Shown piece by piece: positions 21,093-30,116 of a stretch of DNA of 51,362 bases. Made by a program: the position numbers and the translations under genes. The DNA is taken from the NCBI GenBank assembly GCA_002162825.1, contig MAAU01000024.1, positions 1 to 51,362 on the forward strand. The letters are read 5' to 3'. The notes below the pieces were generated by a model. The model searched no databases and was not told where the DNA came from. It saw only the letters and a list, made by a program, of their open reading frames with translations. Numbering within the stretch: the stretch's first letter is position 1; each line of letters opens with the position of its first letter. This stretch comes from Gammaproteobacteria bacterium 54_18_T64 (GTDB taxonomy: Bacteria > Pseudomonadota > Gammaproteobacteria > Pseudomonadales > Porticoccaceae).

Positions 21093-22706
21093 ATGGAAAA
21101 ATTACTCGTCACACTCAATAAACCCGTTACCCTCAATGCCACCCGCGAGCTACGGCACCAGCTCGAACAATTGATACGAGCCAGTATCGAGGAAAAAGCC
21201 CTCGGTCGACGTGTCTTATTGTGTCTCTCGGAAGTCTTGAATAACCTAGTCCTTCACGCCGGACCGCAAACCCGCGACAAGGGTCAACGCGCGGCGCAGA
21301 ACATGACGCTACGTTTTGCACAGCTACAAGACGGTTGGAGGCTGGAGGTCATCGATGACGGAGATCCCTGGGACCCAACCCTCTATCAAGCGCCAATTTC
21401 TGACGAGGACCCAAGGTTGCGAAGTGTTGGGCGCGGCATTGAACTGCTGCGCAGCCAATGTGACCACCTAGAATATTGGCCTGGCGGTGCCAGTGATCAT
21501 AACCGCTTGCGACTCAGCTGGGGCGAAACGACAGAATCCAAACCCTCCATCCTGATCGTCGATGACGATCCCACCCTACTGCGTCTTTACGCGGCTTACC
21601 TGGCGAAAAAATACAAGGTCGGGGTCGCCGCCAGCGCCGAGCAGGCTGTGGAAAAGCTTAAGTACAAAAAGGTTGATCTGGTGATCTCCGACATTAATAT
21701 GCCTCAGATGAGCGGTCTGGGCTTATGTGAACAGATACACCTTAACCGGCACACCGAAACCCTGCCCTTTATTTTTCTCAGTGCCTACGACAACACTCAC
21801 TTGCAGCAACGCGCCAACGGTTTAGGGGTCGATGATTACCTGCGCAAGCCCGTCGATAAGCACCGCCTAACCAGTAGCATTGAGCGTGTCCTATCTCGAT
21901 CAAAGAAAATTCGTCAACAACTAAGCAAGCATTTAAATAAGAACATTACCAACTCACTGCCGATTCTCCTGCCCAGACAAGTCCAGGCCTGGAAGCTTGC
22001 GATGGCACAACTTAACGGTGGAACGGGCGGCGGTGACCTGTTGCTCCACAAGGTCGGCGAGAGCCATTTACGACTGTTGCTAGCCGATATTATGGGGCAT
22101 GACGACAGTGCTAAATTTTTTGCCCATGCCTGCGGTGCCTACCTTCACGGTCTACTACAGGCACAAGAAGACAGTACGAGTGCCTCACCACTCCTCGAGG
22201 CACTGTCAAACTTTGCCTTACAAGACCAGCTCTTATCGAAGATCACCTTGACCTGTTGTTCGGCACTGTTACTACCGGAAGGTGAAATTAAACTCGCTGC
22301 GGCAGGTCACCCGCCACCGCTGCTGATTAACCCAAAGGGTGTGACACCAATAGCCACCAGTGGCATGTTGCCTGGCTTGGTCAAAAACACCGAGTATCAG
22401 GATAGCCATGTCACACTGCACGTCGGTGAACGCCTGGCTCTCTACACAGATGGACTCTTTGATTCCAGTGCCGACGCGGTGGTCCGTGAAAAAAATGAGC
22501 AGGCCATTAAAACGGCTCTCGCAGCAACACTTGACCTGCCAATAGAAATAGCACTAAACAAAGTGATGGCAACCTTCCAAAGCATGTCCGGCACAGCCAT
22601 CAAAGATGATGTCCTACTGCTACTCCTCGAGCGATCCCAGAAAAACCCCAGCCCAGACCAAAATTCTGCGGACAAAGCCGAAATTATGTCCGAGCAATTG
22701 CACTAG
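21093..22706 (+). CDS. sypE: Partner-switch regulator: HATPase kinase, receiver, PP2C phosphatase (SypE-like)
   Basis: This is a 537-aa three-domain protein. Residues 1-150 form an RsbW/SpoIIAB-like HATPase with N-box SEVLNNLVLHAG, VIDDGDPWDP and SVGRGIELL. Residues about 150-265 are a receiver with Asp200 in VISDINMPQMSG. Residues about 315-520 are a SpoIIE/PP2C phosphatase with LLLADIMGHD, AAGHPPPLL, LYTDGLFD and IKDDVLLLLL. This is exactly the layout of V. fischeri SypE, which phosphorylates and dephosphorylates SypA. I start at 21093, with GGCGGA upstream, rather than at ATG 21066, which has no ribosome site. The stop overlaps that of the convergent VanZ gene. Confidence 0.9.
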   Translation: MEKLLVTLNKPVTLNATRELRHQLEQLIRASIEEKALGRRVLLCLSEVLNNLVLHAGPQTRDKGQRAAQNMTLRFAQLQDGWRLEVIDDGDPWDPTLYQAPISDEDPRLRSVGRGIELLRSQCDHLEYWPGGASDHNRLRLSWGETTESKPSILIVDDDPTLLRLYAAYLAKKYKVGVAASAEQAVEKLKYKKVDLVISDINMPQMSGLGLCEQIHLNRHTETLPFIFLSAYDNTHLQQRANGLGVDDYLRKPVDKHRLTSSIERVLSRSKKIRQQLSKHLNKNITNSLPILLPRQVQAWKLAMAQLNGGTGGGDLLLHKVGESHLRLLLADIMGHDDSAKFFAHACGAYLHGLLQAQEDSTSASPLLEALSNFALQDQLLSKITLTCCSALLLPEGEIKLAAAGHPPPLLINPKGVTPIATSGMLPGLVKNTEYQDSHVTLHVGERLALYTDGLFDSSADAVVREKNEQAIKTALAATLDLPIEIALNKVMATFQSMSGTAIKDDVLLLLLERSQKNPSPDQNSADKAEIMSEQLH

Positions 22707-23641
22707 AGGAGGCGGATACTATCAATATACAAACGAACCGGAACACCCGGCCGATGGGTAAATAGGCTCAGTGATTGTATGAAGCGCATATCCATGTTGC
22801 GCTGCTGGGGCGCATTTTCGATGACCTGAAGAGGTATGTTGATGAAATTCCAGCCCGGCGCAATGGCAAGCGGGGTATTAAATTTATCGTCAAAGTGGAA
22901 ACCATTGAGTCGATACTGCCGATCGAATACTTCGAGCTCAAAGGATGTTATCTGCTCGCTGACACTGTACACGCTGAGATGGAGAAATTGCAGGCCGGAC
23001 CAGTCGCCGATTAAGTGATTGAGGCTTATGCTCGGATAATCCCCATTGAGAAATTGAGCCTCAAGGCTATAGCTATCTGAACGGGAAAATTGTTGTGAAC
23101 GACGCGCCACGACATTGGCAAACTCCCAGCGCTGTAACTGTATCGAAGTCTCAAAGTTGGCCAGGACGGGGAAGTCACTGCGCATCGCCCACTCATCCCA
23201 AAGCTGAAGCTCTACATCTCGCAAACCCAAACCGAGCATAAGGATAAAGCCAAGCTGTATGGTCAATCGCTCAAGTCCTTTTACCCTTGTCTTGTATAAA
23301 GCCAGGACAAGCAAGCCCAAATTAGCGCCAATCACATCATTGACAATATCAGCGCAGGAAAAGCTTCGCCCTAACTGAAGTTGCAAGTACTCAATACCAG
23401 CCCCCAAACCCAGGGCGACGATGTTGGTCAATATCACTCTGTAAGCAAGCCCGTGCCTTGCCAGCGTGGGACGAGAAAAATAGCCATAACTGAGAAGAGC
23501 AAAAAGCACTAAGTGCCCCGCATTCCAAATATCGATCAGCAGGGGGTATCCCAATCCGACACCCTCACCTAGCCCGACTATCATCAGTAGTGTCAAGGTG
23601 ATGATGAGCAGTGAGCCCAGGGCAAACTTTAATCTCAACAT
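22703..23641 (-). CDS. VanZ-family membrane protein with C-terminal beta-rich domain
   Basis: This is a 312-aa protein on the opposite strand within the syp locus. The N-terminal 130 residues hold four or five transmembrane helices of the VanZ-like type (NAGHLVLFALLSYGYF, GAGIEYLQLQLGRSFSCADIVND). The remainder, about 150-312, is predicted extracytoplasmic, rich in alternating hydrophobic residues and aromatic (WSGLQFLHLSVYS, GWNFINIPLQVI), like a carbohydrate-binding beta-sandwich. Other EPS loci carry VanZ proteins, but their role is unsettled. Its TAG overlaps the sypE TAG tail to tail by 3 bases. It has no counterpart in the V. fischeri locus that I recall. Confidence 0.8.
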   Translation of the reverse strand: MLRLKFALGSLLIITLTLLMIVGLGEGVGLGYPLLIDIWNAGHLVLFALLSYGYFSRPTLARHGLAYRVILTNIVALGLGAGIEYLQLQLGRSFSCADIVNDVIGANLGLLVLALYKTRVKGLERLTIQLGFILMLGLGLRDVELQLWDEWAMRSDFPVLANFETSIQLQRWEFANVVARRSQQFSRSDSYSLEAQFLNGDYPSISLNHLIGDWSGLQFLHLSVYSVSEQITSFELEVFDRQYRLNGFHFDDKFNTPLAIAPGWNFINIPLQVIENAPQQRNMDMRFIQSLSLFTHRPGVPVRLYIDSIRLL

Positions 23642-24070
23642 GGATGAACTCAGTTGACTAACAAGTAATAGGGACTAAAGAAGGAAAAATATCGTCAAGT
23701 CAGGATTACTTATCCACAGGCACACAAATAAAGGGTTTCAGAGATCAGCACAATCCACCTGCAGCATAGTTGATTTTAGCGATTACAAATGTTCATCAAC
23801 AATGAAAATCATGCCTTTCAGAATGGCACTTGTTAGCCATTTCAATGACGCTAATCAATTCATCTCTCACAGCAAATCGAAAAAGATTTTTTATAGCGAA
23901 AATTTAACTGATAGAAACAAGCCTTTAATCACAATATCCTTGAGCTTTTAGTGCTTTAGTAATGGAACCCTACAATAAACCAACAAATTAAGGTTTCACC
24001 TACAATAATATGGCAACTAAATCACTTGCAGCCAAGTCGCTAGAATGATTGCAAGAATAGGTATTTGACC
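23642..24070. other. Intergenic stretch without a gene, one DnaA box
   Basis: This AT-rich spacer separates the divergent VanZ and receiver genes. It contains one perfect DnaA box, TTATCCACA (23710-23718), but no cluster of boxes. No -24/-12 element or convincing sigma70 pair was found, so the promoters of the two flanking genes remain unassigned. Confidence 0.5.
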
Positions 24071-24472
24071 ATGCCCTTTGGAAAAGAAAAAAAATGCGTG
24101 CTAGTCATTGATGATGATGCCAGCCTATTGCGCCAGATCCGCTACCGACTTGAGCACCACGAGGGTTTGGCCGTTACAGAGGCAATGAATGGTGAGCAGG
24201 GCCTAGCATTGGCGAAAAGTGGGCACCCCGACATTATTGTCCTGGATTGGATGCTGCCTGGTATGCAAGGCCTCGAAGTACTGGAATATCTAAGAGCCAT
24301 AAGTGAGACACAAAGCACTCCAGTGTTGATGCTGACCGGTAAAAACAAGGTTGGTAATATTGAAGATGCGTTTGAGCTTGGTGCTCAAGCCTATTTGACC
24401 AAACCATTTTCTCTGCAAAAATTGGGCGAGAAGATTCAGAGTTTGTTAATTGACAGTTCGAGTGAAGACTAA
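24071..24472 (+). CDS. Stand-alone response regulator receiver (CheY-like)
   Basis: This is a 133-aa single receiver domain without an output domain. The acidic pair DDD is near the N-terminus, the phospho-acceptor Asp59 lies in IIVLDWMLPG, and the Thr and Lys switch residues appear as MLTGKN and TKPFS. The ATG at 24071 is preferred over a TTG six bases upstream. It ends 5 bp before sypF, so it is co-transcribed with that kinase. It may be an alternative phosphate acceptor for the SypF HPt domain or a docking regulator. It is an addition relative to V. fischeri syp. Confidence 0.88.
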   Translation: MPFGKEKKCVLVIDDDASLLRQIRYRLEHHEGLAVTEAMNGEQGLALAKSGHPDIIVLDWMLPGMQGLEVLEYLRAISETQSTPVLMLTGKNKVGNIEDAFELGAQAYLTKPFSLQKLGEKIQSLLIDSSSED

Positions 24473-24477
24473 CGGCC

Positions 24478-27414
24478 ATGGCCTCATTGCAAACCGAGAC
24501 GACAACACAAGCAAAACAGTCTCAGTCGCCGTCAATACCTAAGCTATTACAATGGGGCATTCTAACAATTTGCCTTCTACCCGCCGCCTTACACCTTGTC
24601 GGCGTCGACTTTTCCTCACAAAAACTGCTCATAGACGATAAGTGGGCACTTCAAACGCAACAAAGCGAGCTACTTGAACAACAATTTCTCGCATTTTCGG
24701 GCGCATTCACCCACGCCCTATTGGAATGGACAGCCTTTTGTATAGCCGGGTTCGTGGTATTTCTAGGCTTTAGCCACTACAGAATAACCAAAGATGACAC
24801 TACATCCATTGTCGCCGTTGCCTTCTTCACCTCTGGCTGCATGGATGCCTTCCATACCTTAGCAGCCGCCAGGCTGATCGATGCCGTCGCGGACAACAGC
24901 GATTTCATCCCCTTTACCTGGGCAATTTCCCGGCTGTTCAGCGCCCTAATTTTAATCGTTGGCGTGACTATCGCCATTTTTCGCAAACCTCAGGGGCGAC
25001 ATAAACCCAATCTAAAATTTGTTGTTGGCGTCAGTCTGGTCTTCGGTTTATGCACATACATAATTATCACCCTGGCCGCCACCTCACCCTCTCTGCCCCA
25101 GACAACCTACCCCAACGCCTTGATTAGTCGACCCTACGATGTTCTGCCCTTGCTGTTATTCATCTTTGCTGGAGTGGTGATCTACCCACTACTCTATAGG
25201 CGCCAGCCCAGTGTATTTGCCTATTGTCTAATTATCAGCGCGATACCTGAGGTGATTACACAACTGCACATGACCTTTGGCTCCACTGCGCTCTATGACA
25301 GTCATTTTAATATTGCCCACTTCCTAAAGATCATTGCCTACACCGTTCCCCTACTCGGTTTGACCCTAGACTTTATTCAGGCTCACCAAGACTTACAGTC
25401 AGAGATCCACGATCGTAAAGAGGCCGAACAAGCCCTAAAAGAAATCGATATTCGCCAAAAAACAATTCTTGCCACCGTCGCCGATGCCATCATCACCATT
25501 AACAAACATGGCTTAATCCAAAGCTTTAATCCCGCCGCAGAAAAGATATTTGGTTATAACAAAAATGAAGTCCTCGGCACTAACATCGCAATACTTGTGC
25601 CCGAACAGGATTCCAATGATGACAAGGAATATAGAGTCGGCAACCCAAATTTCCAGCCACCCAGCATTTTTATTGATAATGATGGCTTGCACGGACAGCG
25701 TAAAAATGGGCAAACCTTCCCCATTGAATTTAACATGGCAAATATGGATATCGATGGCGAGATTGGCTACGTCGGTATTTTACGTGATATCACCGAACGC
25801 AGTGAGAATGAAAAAACCCTACAGCATAAAACCAAAGAGGCCGAAGCGGCCAGCAACGCAAAATCAGGTTTTTTGGCAACAATGAGTCACGAAATACGCA
25901 CCCCAATGAACGCTGTTCTTGGCGTGTTGGGGCTCTTGCGTGATTCGCCCCTCAATGAAAAACAGCGTCAGCTGGTGCAAACGGGTCGTGATTCGGGTGA
26001 ACTCCTGCTTTATATTATCAATGACATTCTCGACTTTTCAAAAATGGAGGCGGACAAATTCAAACTGGAAAGTAGCGCTTTCGATTTACATCGCCTATTG
26101 CACAATACGGTAGAACTACTGCGCCACCAGGCCGAGCATAAAGGTCTATCCCTGCTACTGATTTTAGATAAAAATCTACCACAATATGCCAAGAGCGATG
26201 CTGATCGGCTGCGCCAAATCCTCATCAACTTGATCAACAATGCGATTAAATTCACCAACGATGGCAGTATCATCGTCAGCGCTGCGGTCACTATCGATAA
26301 AAACGATCAACTAATATTAGACTGCTCGGTTGAAGACACCGGCATTGGCATCCCCCTTGAGAAGCAACAATCCCTGTTCAAAGAATTCACCATGGTCGAC
26401 CACAGCTATTCACGCTATCAAGAGGGCACTGGCCTGGGTCTGGCCATTTGTAAACGTTTAGTAGTACTCATGGGGGGTGACATTAACTGCAGCAGTGACA
26501 TTGATAAAGGCAGTAGCTTCAACTTCACCATTCACTTGCAGAAAAGTTCAGAGAGCGAGGCATTAATCCGTTCAGAAGTATCAGAAATTTTGCCCGCCAG
26601 TAATACCCGCATACTGCTCGCCGAAGATAATCCTGCCAACCAGATGATCATTAAAAGCATTTTGGAGTGTGCCAACCTGAAGGTCGATATTGTCGCCAAT
26701 GGCCGTGAAGCCGTCGAGGCAGTCAGTAACATCCCCTACGACATCGTATTAATGGATATATCAATGCCGGAAATGGATGGCATGACGGCGACGCGTAACA
26801 TTCGTGCACTACCCGGAGATGTCGGACAATTACCCATTGTCGCCCTCACCGCCCACGCCCTGGCCGAGGACAAGCAACGCTTTTTAGCCGCGGGAATGAA
26901 CGATTACCTGAGTAAACCCATCGACCGCAATGCCGCGCTGTACTGTATAGCTAGCTGGACCTTGCCTATGACGGGGGAGGATTCGGGGGAGCTAACCCTG
27001 GCTAAAAAAAATCTCGACCTGGAGGGCAATGGCAATGGCAATGGCAATGGCAATGGCAATAATAGTGAATATGTCGATGAAGCGGTGCTACAACAGATGG
27101 TTAAAGACACGGCGGCTGAAATTGCGCCTAAACTGCTGATGCTGTATATCGAAGACGCAAAACAACGCAGCCTTACCATCAAAAGCGCCATCGAAAGCCA
27201 GGATTTTTCCAGCCTGGAATTTGAATGCCATACCCTGGGTAGTAGCGCCGCAGCTCATGGCAATGCCAAGCTGCACCAGTTCGCACGAAAAGCCGAACAA
27301 CTTTGTATCGATGGTCATCATCAACAGGCCTTAAGTACGGCAAATACCCTGCTAAACCTTACCGATGAATCATTTCGCCAACTCGGCAAGCGCGCCAGAC
27401 AAGGGTTTACATAA
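24478..27414 (+). CDS. sypF: Hybrid sensor histidine kinase with membrane sensor, PAS, receiver and HPt (SypF-like)
   Basis: This is a 978-aa multidomain kinase. Residues about 25-300 form a seven-helix membrane sensor of the MASE type (TSGCMDAFHTLAAARLI). A PAS domain follows at about 325-445 (ATVADAIITINKHG). HisKA has His471 in MSHEIRTPMN, followed by HATPase (EDTGIGIP, GTGLGLAICKRL). The receiver has Asp760 in IVLMDISMPEMDG, and the C-terminal HPt has His918 in FECHTLGSSAAAHG. The receiver-HPt linker contains (Gly-Asn)6. V. fischeri SypF has the same HisKA-HATPase-REC-HPt relay feeding SypG and SypE. The nature of the signal is unknown; the membrane sensor suggests a lipid-soluble or membrane cue. 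Confidence 0.9.
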   Translation: MASLQTETTTQAKQSQSPSIPKLLQWGILTICLLPAALHLVGVDFSSQKLLIDDKWALQTQQSELLEQQFLAFSGAFTHALLEWTAFCIAGFVVFLGFSHYRITKDDTTSIVAVAFFTSGCMDAFHTLAAARLIDAVADNSDFIPFTWAISRLFSALILIVGVTIAIFRKPQGRHKPNLKFVVGVSLVFGLCTYIIITLAATSPSLPQTTYPNALISRPYDVLPLLLFIFAGVVIYPLLYRRQPSVFAYCLIISAIPEVITQLHMTFGSTALYDSHFNIAHFLKIIAYTVPLLGLTLDFIQAHQDLQSEIHDRKEAEQALKEIDIRQKTILATVADAIITINKHGLIQSFNPAAEKIFGYNKNEVLGTNIAILVPEQDSNDDKEYRVGNPNFQPPSIFIDNDGLHGQRKNGQTFPIEFNMANMDIDGEIGYVGILRDITERSENEKTLQHKTKEAEAASNAKSGFLATMSHEIRTPMNAVLGVLGLLRDSPLNEKQRQLVQTGRDSGELLLYIINDILDFSKMEADKFKLESSAFDLHRLLHNTVELLRHQAEHKGLSLLLILDKNLPQYAKSDADRLRQILINLINNAIKFTNDGSIIVSAAVTIDKNDQLILDCSVEDTGIGIPLEKQQSLFKEFTMVDHSYSRYQEGTGLGLAICKRLVVLMGGDINCSSDIDKGSSFNFTIHLQKSSESEALIRSEVSEILPASNTRILLAEDNPANQMIIKSILECANLKVDIVANGREAVEAVSNIPYDIVLMDISMPEMDGMTATRNIRALPGDVGQLPIVALTAHALAEDKQRFLAAGMNDYLSKPIDRNAALYCIASWTLPMTGEDSGELTLAKKNLDLEGNGNGNGNGNGNNSEYVDEAVLQQMVKDTAAEIAPKLLMLYIEDAKQRSLTIKSAIESQDFSSLEFECHTLGSSAAAHGNAKLHQFARKAEQLCIDGHHQQALSTANTLLNLTDESFRQLGKRARQGFT
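27025..27060 (+). repeat. Hexanucleotide repeat (GGCAAT)6 inside sypF
   Basis: Six exact copies of GGCAAT encode (Gly-Asn)6 at residues 850-861, between the receiver and HPt domains. Gain or loss of a unit changes linker length by two residues without shifting the frame. Confidence 0.95.
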
Positions 27415-27431
27415 CTACGAAAGGATGAGTC

Positions 27432-28883
27432 ATGAGCCATAGACCCACTGTGCTATTAATCGAAGATAACGCACCACAGGCGCGACTGTATCAACAGTAC
27501 CTGAAAGACGAAATAATTAATCTCAGTCTCATTGACAATGGCAAAGGTGCCAAAGAATTAATATTAGCTCAATCACCTGAGCTAATATTACTCGATTTAA
27601 AACTACCCGACATGGATGGTCGAGAAATATTACAATGGCTACGCAGCGAACAAATAGTCAGCTCCGTTATTGTCATTACAGCCCATAGTACGGTCGATGT
27701 CGCCGTTGATGTCATGCGACTCGGGGCGGAAGATTTTTTAGAAAAGCCCTTCGGCGCCGATCGCTTGCGTATCACCATTCAAAACATGCTCGACCGCCGG
27801 CGCCTGCAACACCAGGTCGATGATTACCAGGCCAAATTTGAACGCAAATCTTATCACGGCTTTATTGGCTCCAGCCTACCCATGCAGGCTGTCTATCGCA
27901 TCATCGATGCCGTCGCGGCCAGTAAAGCGACCGTCTTCATCACCGGTCAAAGCGGCACCGGTAAAGAGGTATGCGCCGATGCTATTCACCGTCAGGGTAC
28001 CCGTGCAGAAAAACCGTTTGTCGCCATCAACTGTGGAGCCATCCCCCATGACTTAATGGAAAGTGAAATTTTTGGTCACGTCAAAGGTGCATTCACGGGT
28101 GCCATTAGCGAGAGAAAGGGCGCTGCGGCCCAGGCCGAAGGTGGCACGCTATTCCTCGATGAAATTTGTGAAATGAGCATGGAACTACAAACAAAATTAC
28201 TGCGCTTTATTCAGAGCAGTAGCTTTCAGAAGGTCGGCAGTAGTGTCGAAGAAAAGGTCGACCTGCGCTTTATATGTGCTACCAACAAAGACCCCCTGGA
28301 GGCCGTTGCAGCGGGTAAATTCAGGGAGGACCTCTATTATCGCCTCCATGTCGTGCCCCTGCACCTCCCTCCCCTCGGCGAACGGGGCGATGATATTATT
28401 GAAATTGCCCTGTTTTTTCTCAACACCTATGCCAAGGAAGAGGGAAAAAACTTCATCAACTTCACACCTGAAACCGAGGTAATTCTACGCAGCTATAATT
28501 GGCCGGGTAATGTTCGCCAACTACAAAATGTCATTCGCAATATCGTCGTATTACACAATGAAAAGAGTGTTGCCCGCATCCACCTACCCTCCCCTCTCAA
28601 CACACCCTTACAAGCCTTGCAATCAATACCTTTAGCTCAAGGTCAACACAAGCAAGCTTCTAGCGCACCAGAACACAGCGCTGAACCTGCCCTGAGCGCT
28701 TACCAGGGCACTATAAAATCACTTGCCGAGGTCGAACGCGAAGCCATAGAGCGTGCCATAAGGTTTTGTGACGACAACATCCCCAGGGCCGCCGCCTTGC
28801 TCAATGTCAGCCCATCGACAATTTATCGAAAAAAACAGGGCTGGGAGGAATCCACACCAAAGGAGGAGGAAAAACTTTCTTAA
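27432..28883 (+). CDS. sypG: sigma54-dependent response regulator, SypG-like
   Basis: This is a 483-aa NtrC-family activator. The receiver (about 1-120) has Asp55 in LILLDLKLPDMDG. The AAA+ domain (about 150-380) has Walker A GQSGTGKE and the sigma54-contact loop GAFTGA at 219-224. A Fis-type helix-turn-helix closes the protein (AAALLNVSPSTIYRKKQGW). In V. fischeri, SypG directly activates the syp promoters, and the six -24/-12 promoters in this window fit that role. It starts 17 bp after sypF, so sensor and activator form one unit. Confidence 0.93.
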   Translation: MSHRPTVLLIEDNAPQARLYQQYLKDEIINLSLIDNGKGAKELILAQSPELILLDLKLPDMDGREILQWLRSEQIVSSVIVITAHSTVDVAVDVMRLGAEDFLEKPFGADRLRITIQNMLDRRRLQHQVDDYQAKFERKSYHGFIGSSLPMQAVYRIIDAVAASKATVFITGQSGTGKEVCADAIHRQGTRAEKPFVAINCGAIPHDLMESEIFGHVKGAFTGAISERKGAAAQAEGGTLFLDEICEMSMELQTKLLRFIQSSSFQKVGSSVEEKVDLRFICATNKDPLEAVAAGKFREDLYYRLHVVPLHLPPLGERGDDIIEIALFFLNTYAKEEGKNFINFTPETEVILRSYNWPGNVRQLQNVIRNIVVLHNEKSVARIHLPSPLNTPLQALQSIPLAQGQHKQASSAPEHSAEPALSAYQGTIKSLAEVEREAIERAIRFCDDNIPRAAALLNVSPSTIYRKKQGWEESTPKEEEKLS

Positions 28884-28957
28884 ACCCACCTGCCTAAACG
28901 TTTGCTTGAATAATAGCAAGACAGCTCTCATATACACACTCAGCGGGAGCCAAGTTG

Positions 28958-29929
28958 CTAGCGGCATTGGTGGAGAGTTTTAGAGGCAGGGAGATATTGT
29001 GGTGAGCAATCACCCTGCATATTATATTGCAGTAAGAGCCGTAACCCTTCCGACAGCGGGGTTTTTGCCGTTTCTGATAAATGCTGTTGCGCCGCAGCGG
29101 GGTCGCCAATAGATACCCGAATATCACCCTTTCGTGATGGCTGATAGTTAATGGCCACTCTGCTATCACTCAGCGACATGATGGTTTTGGCCAATTGATT
29201 GATACTCACAGCAGAACCCCGGCAGACATTAAAAACCCGTGGCATCCTGCCAATATGTTTCATCGCCTGGCGCAAAAAGCGCACGACATCCCCCACATAA
29301 ATAAAATCCCTGGTTTGTTCGCCATCACCAAATATTGTCAATCCCTGCTTTGACAAAACACTATCGACAAAAATAGAGATGACCCCAGAATAGGGTGAAT
29401 GCGGATTTTGACGCGGCCCATAAACATTAAAAAATCGCAGTCCGGTGGTCGGCACCTCATGTATCAGTGAAGCCACTTGCGCATGTAATTCACTACCAAG
29501 TTTGTCGGCACCATAGGATGTCACCGGTCGCAAATGCATATTTTCACTTAGAGGTAATTCGGCATTATCGCCATATACCGCCGCCGAAGAGGCGTAGACC
29601 ACGGCCTTACTCTTTTCACGACAAACCTCGAAGACATTAATACTTCCGGTTTGATTGACGTGATGACAACGCAACCACTGCTCATTGCCCTGCTGTACGG
29701 AGGCAATGGCTGCCAGGTGAAAACAAGCATCGGCATCGGCCATGCAATCGCGAACCAATGACGCCTCAGTCACATCGCCTACCACTAATTCACAGGTGGG
29801 AGGTATATTCCCCCTTACGCCCGTTGATAAGTCATCGAGTACTCTCACACGGTGCCCATCTGCCAGTAAACTATGCACTAGGTGCGAGCCAATAAATCCA
29901 CAGCCACCGGTCACTAAATAAGTACTCAT
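28958..29929 (-). CDS. NAD-dependent sugar-nucleotide epimerase (GalE/WbpP-like)
   Basis: This 323-aa extended SDR has TGGCGFIG at 7-14, a catalytic Ser near 114, and Tyr139 and Lys143 in YGADK. It also has the substrate-loop signature FFNVYGPRQNPHSPYSGVI. It most resembles UDP-GlcNAc/UDP-glucose 4-epimerases, but a dehydratase or another epimerase cannot be excluded. The start at 29929 (MSTYLVTGG), with GAGGAAAGAG upstream, lies 26 nt after the predicted sigma54 start. A longer start at 29950 would almost touch the transcript start. It is divergent from sypH, and absent from the V. fischeri syp operons as I know them. Confidence 0.88.
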   Translation of the reverse strand: MSTYLVTGGCGFIGSHLVHSLLADGHRVRVLDDLSTGVRGNIPPTCELVVGDVTEASLVRDCMADADACFHLAAIASVQQGNEQWLRCHHVNQTGSINVFEVCREKSKAVVYASSAAVYGDNAELPLSENMHLRPVTSYGADKLGSELHAQVASLIHEVPTTGLRFFNVYGPRQNPHSPYSGVISIFVDSVLSKQGLTIFGDGEQTRDFIYVGDVVRFLRQAMKHIGRMPRVFNVCRGSAVSINQLAKTIMSLSDSRVAINYQPSRKGDIRVSIGDPAAAQQHLSETAKTPLSEGLRLLLQYNMQGDCSPQYLPASKTLHQCR

Positions 29930-29965
29930 TGCTCTTTCCTCGTCAACCACTGATATATTTATTAC

Positions 29966-29981
29966 TGCAATCCTTACGCCA
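29966..29981 (-). promoter_or_regulatory. sigma54 promoter of the epimerase gene
   Basis: The minus strand reads TGGCGTAAGGATTGCA: TGGC at -24 and a perfect TTGC at -12, with 10 bases between GG and GC. The start near 29955 gives a 26-nt leader to the ATG at 29929. It shares the 30061-30078 enhancer candidate with sypH. Confidence 0.6.
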
Positions 29982-30060
29982 AAATAGAAACACGCTATCT
30001 ATGACTTTTATTGACTGGCCTGTTTACTTTGCTTCGCAAAACAGCAAGTTAAGTTGTCAT

Positions 30061-30078
30061 TTGCAATAATTTATGCCG
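30061..30078. promoter_or_regulatory. Candidate SypG enhancer site between the epimerase gene and sypH
   Basis: TTGCA-N8-TGCCG matches 8 of 10 positions of the locus dyad. It is 38 bp upstream of the sypH -24 element and about 80 bp upstream of the divergent epimerase promoter, so one site could serve both. Confidence 0.4.
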
Positions 30079-30116
30079 AAAACCGCACTCACTCCTCACG
30101 AGGTATAAATAAAATG

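Noticed and set aside
23710-23718. Perfect DnaA box TTATCCACA, considered as part of an origin
   Set aside because: It is a single box with no cluster, no AT-rich unwinding repeats and no dnaA/dnaN/gidA context.
24011-24046. sigma54 or sigma70 promoter for the stand-alone receiver
   Set aside because: The TGG and TTGC elements are 14 rather than 10 bases apart, and TAGAAT has no -35 partner at proper distance.
27025-27060. GGCAAT repeat as an on/off phase-variation switch
   Set aside because: The unit is 6 bp, so changes in copy number never shift the frame; only linker length can vary.
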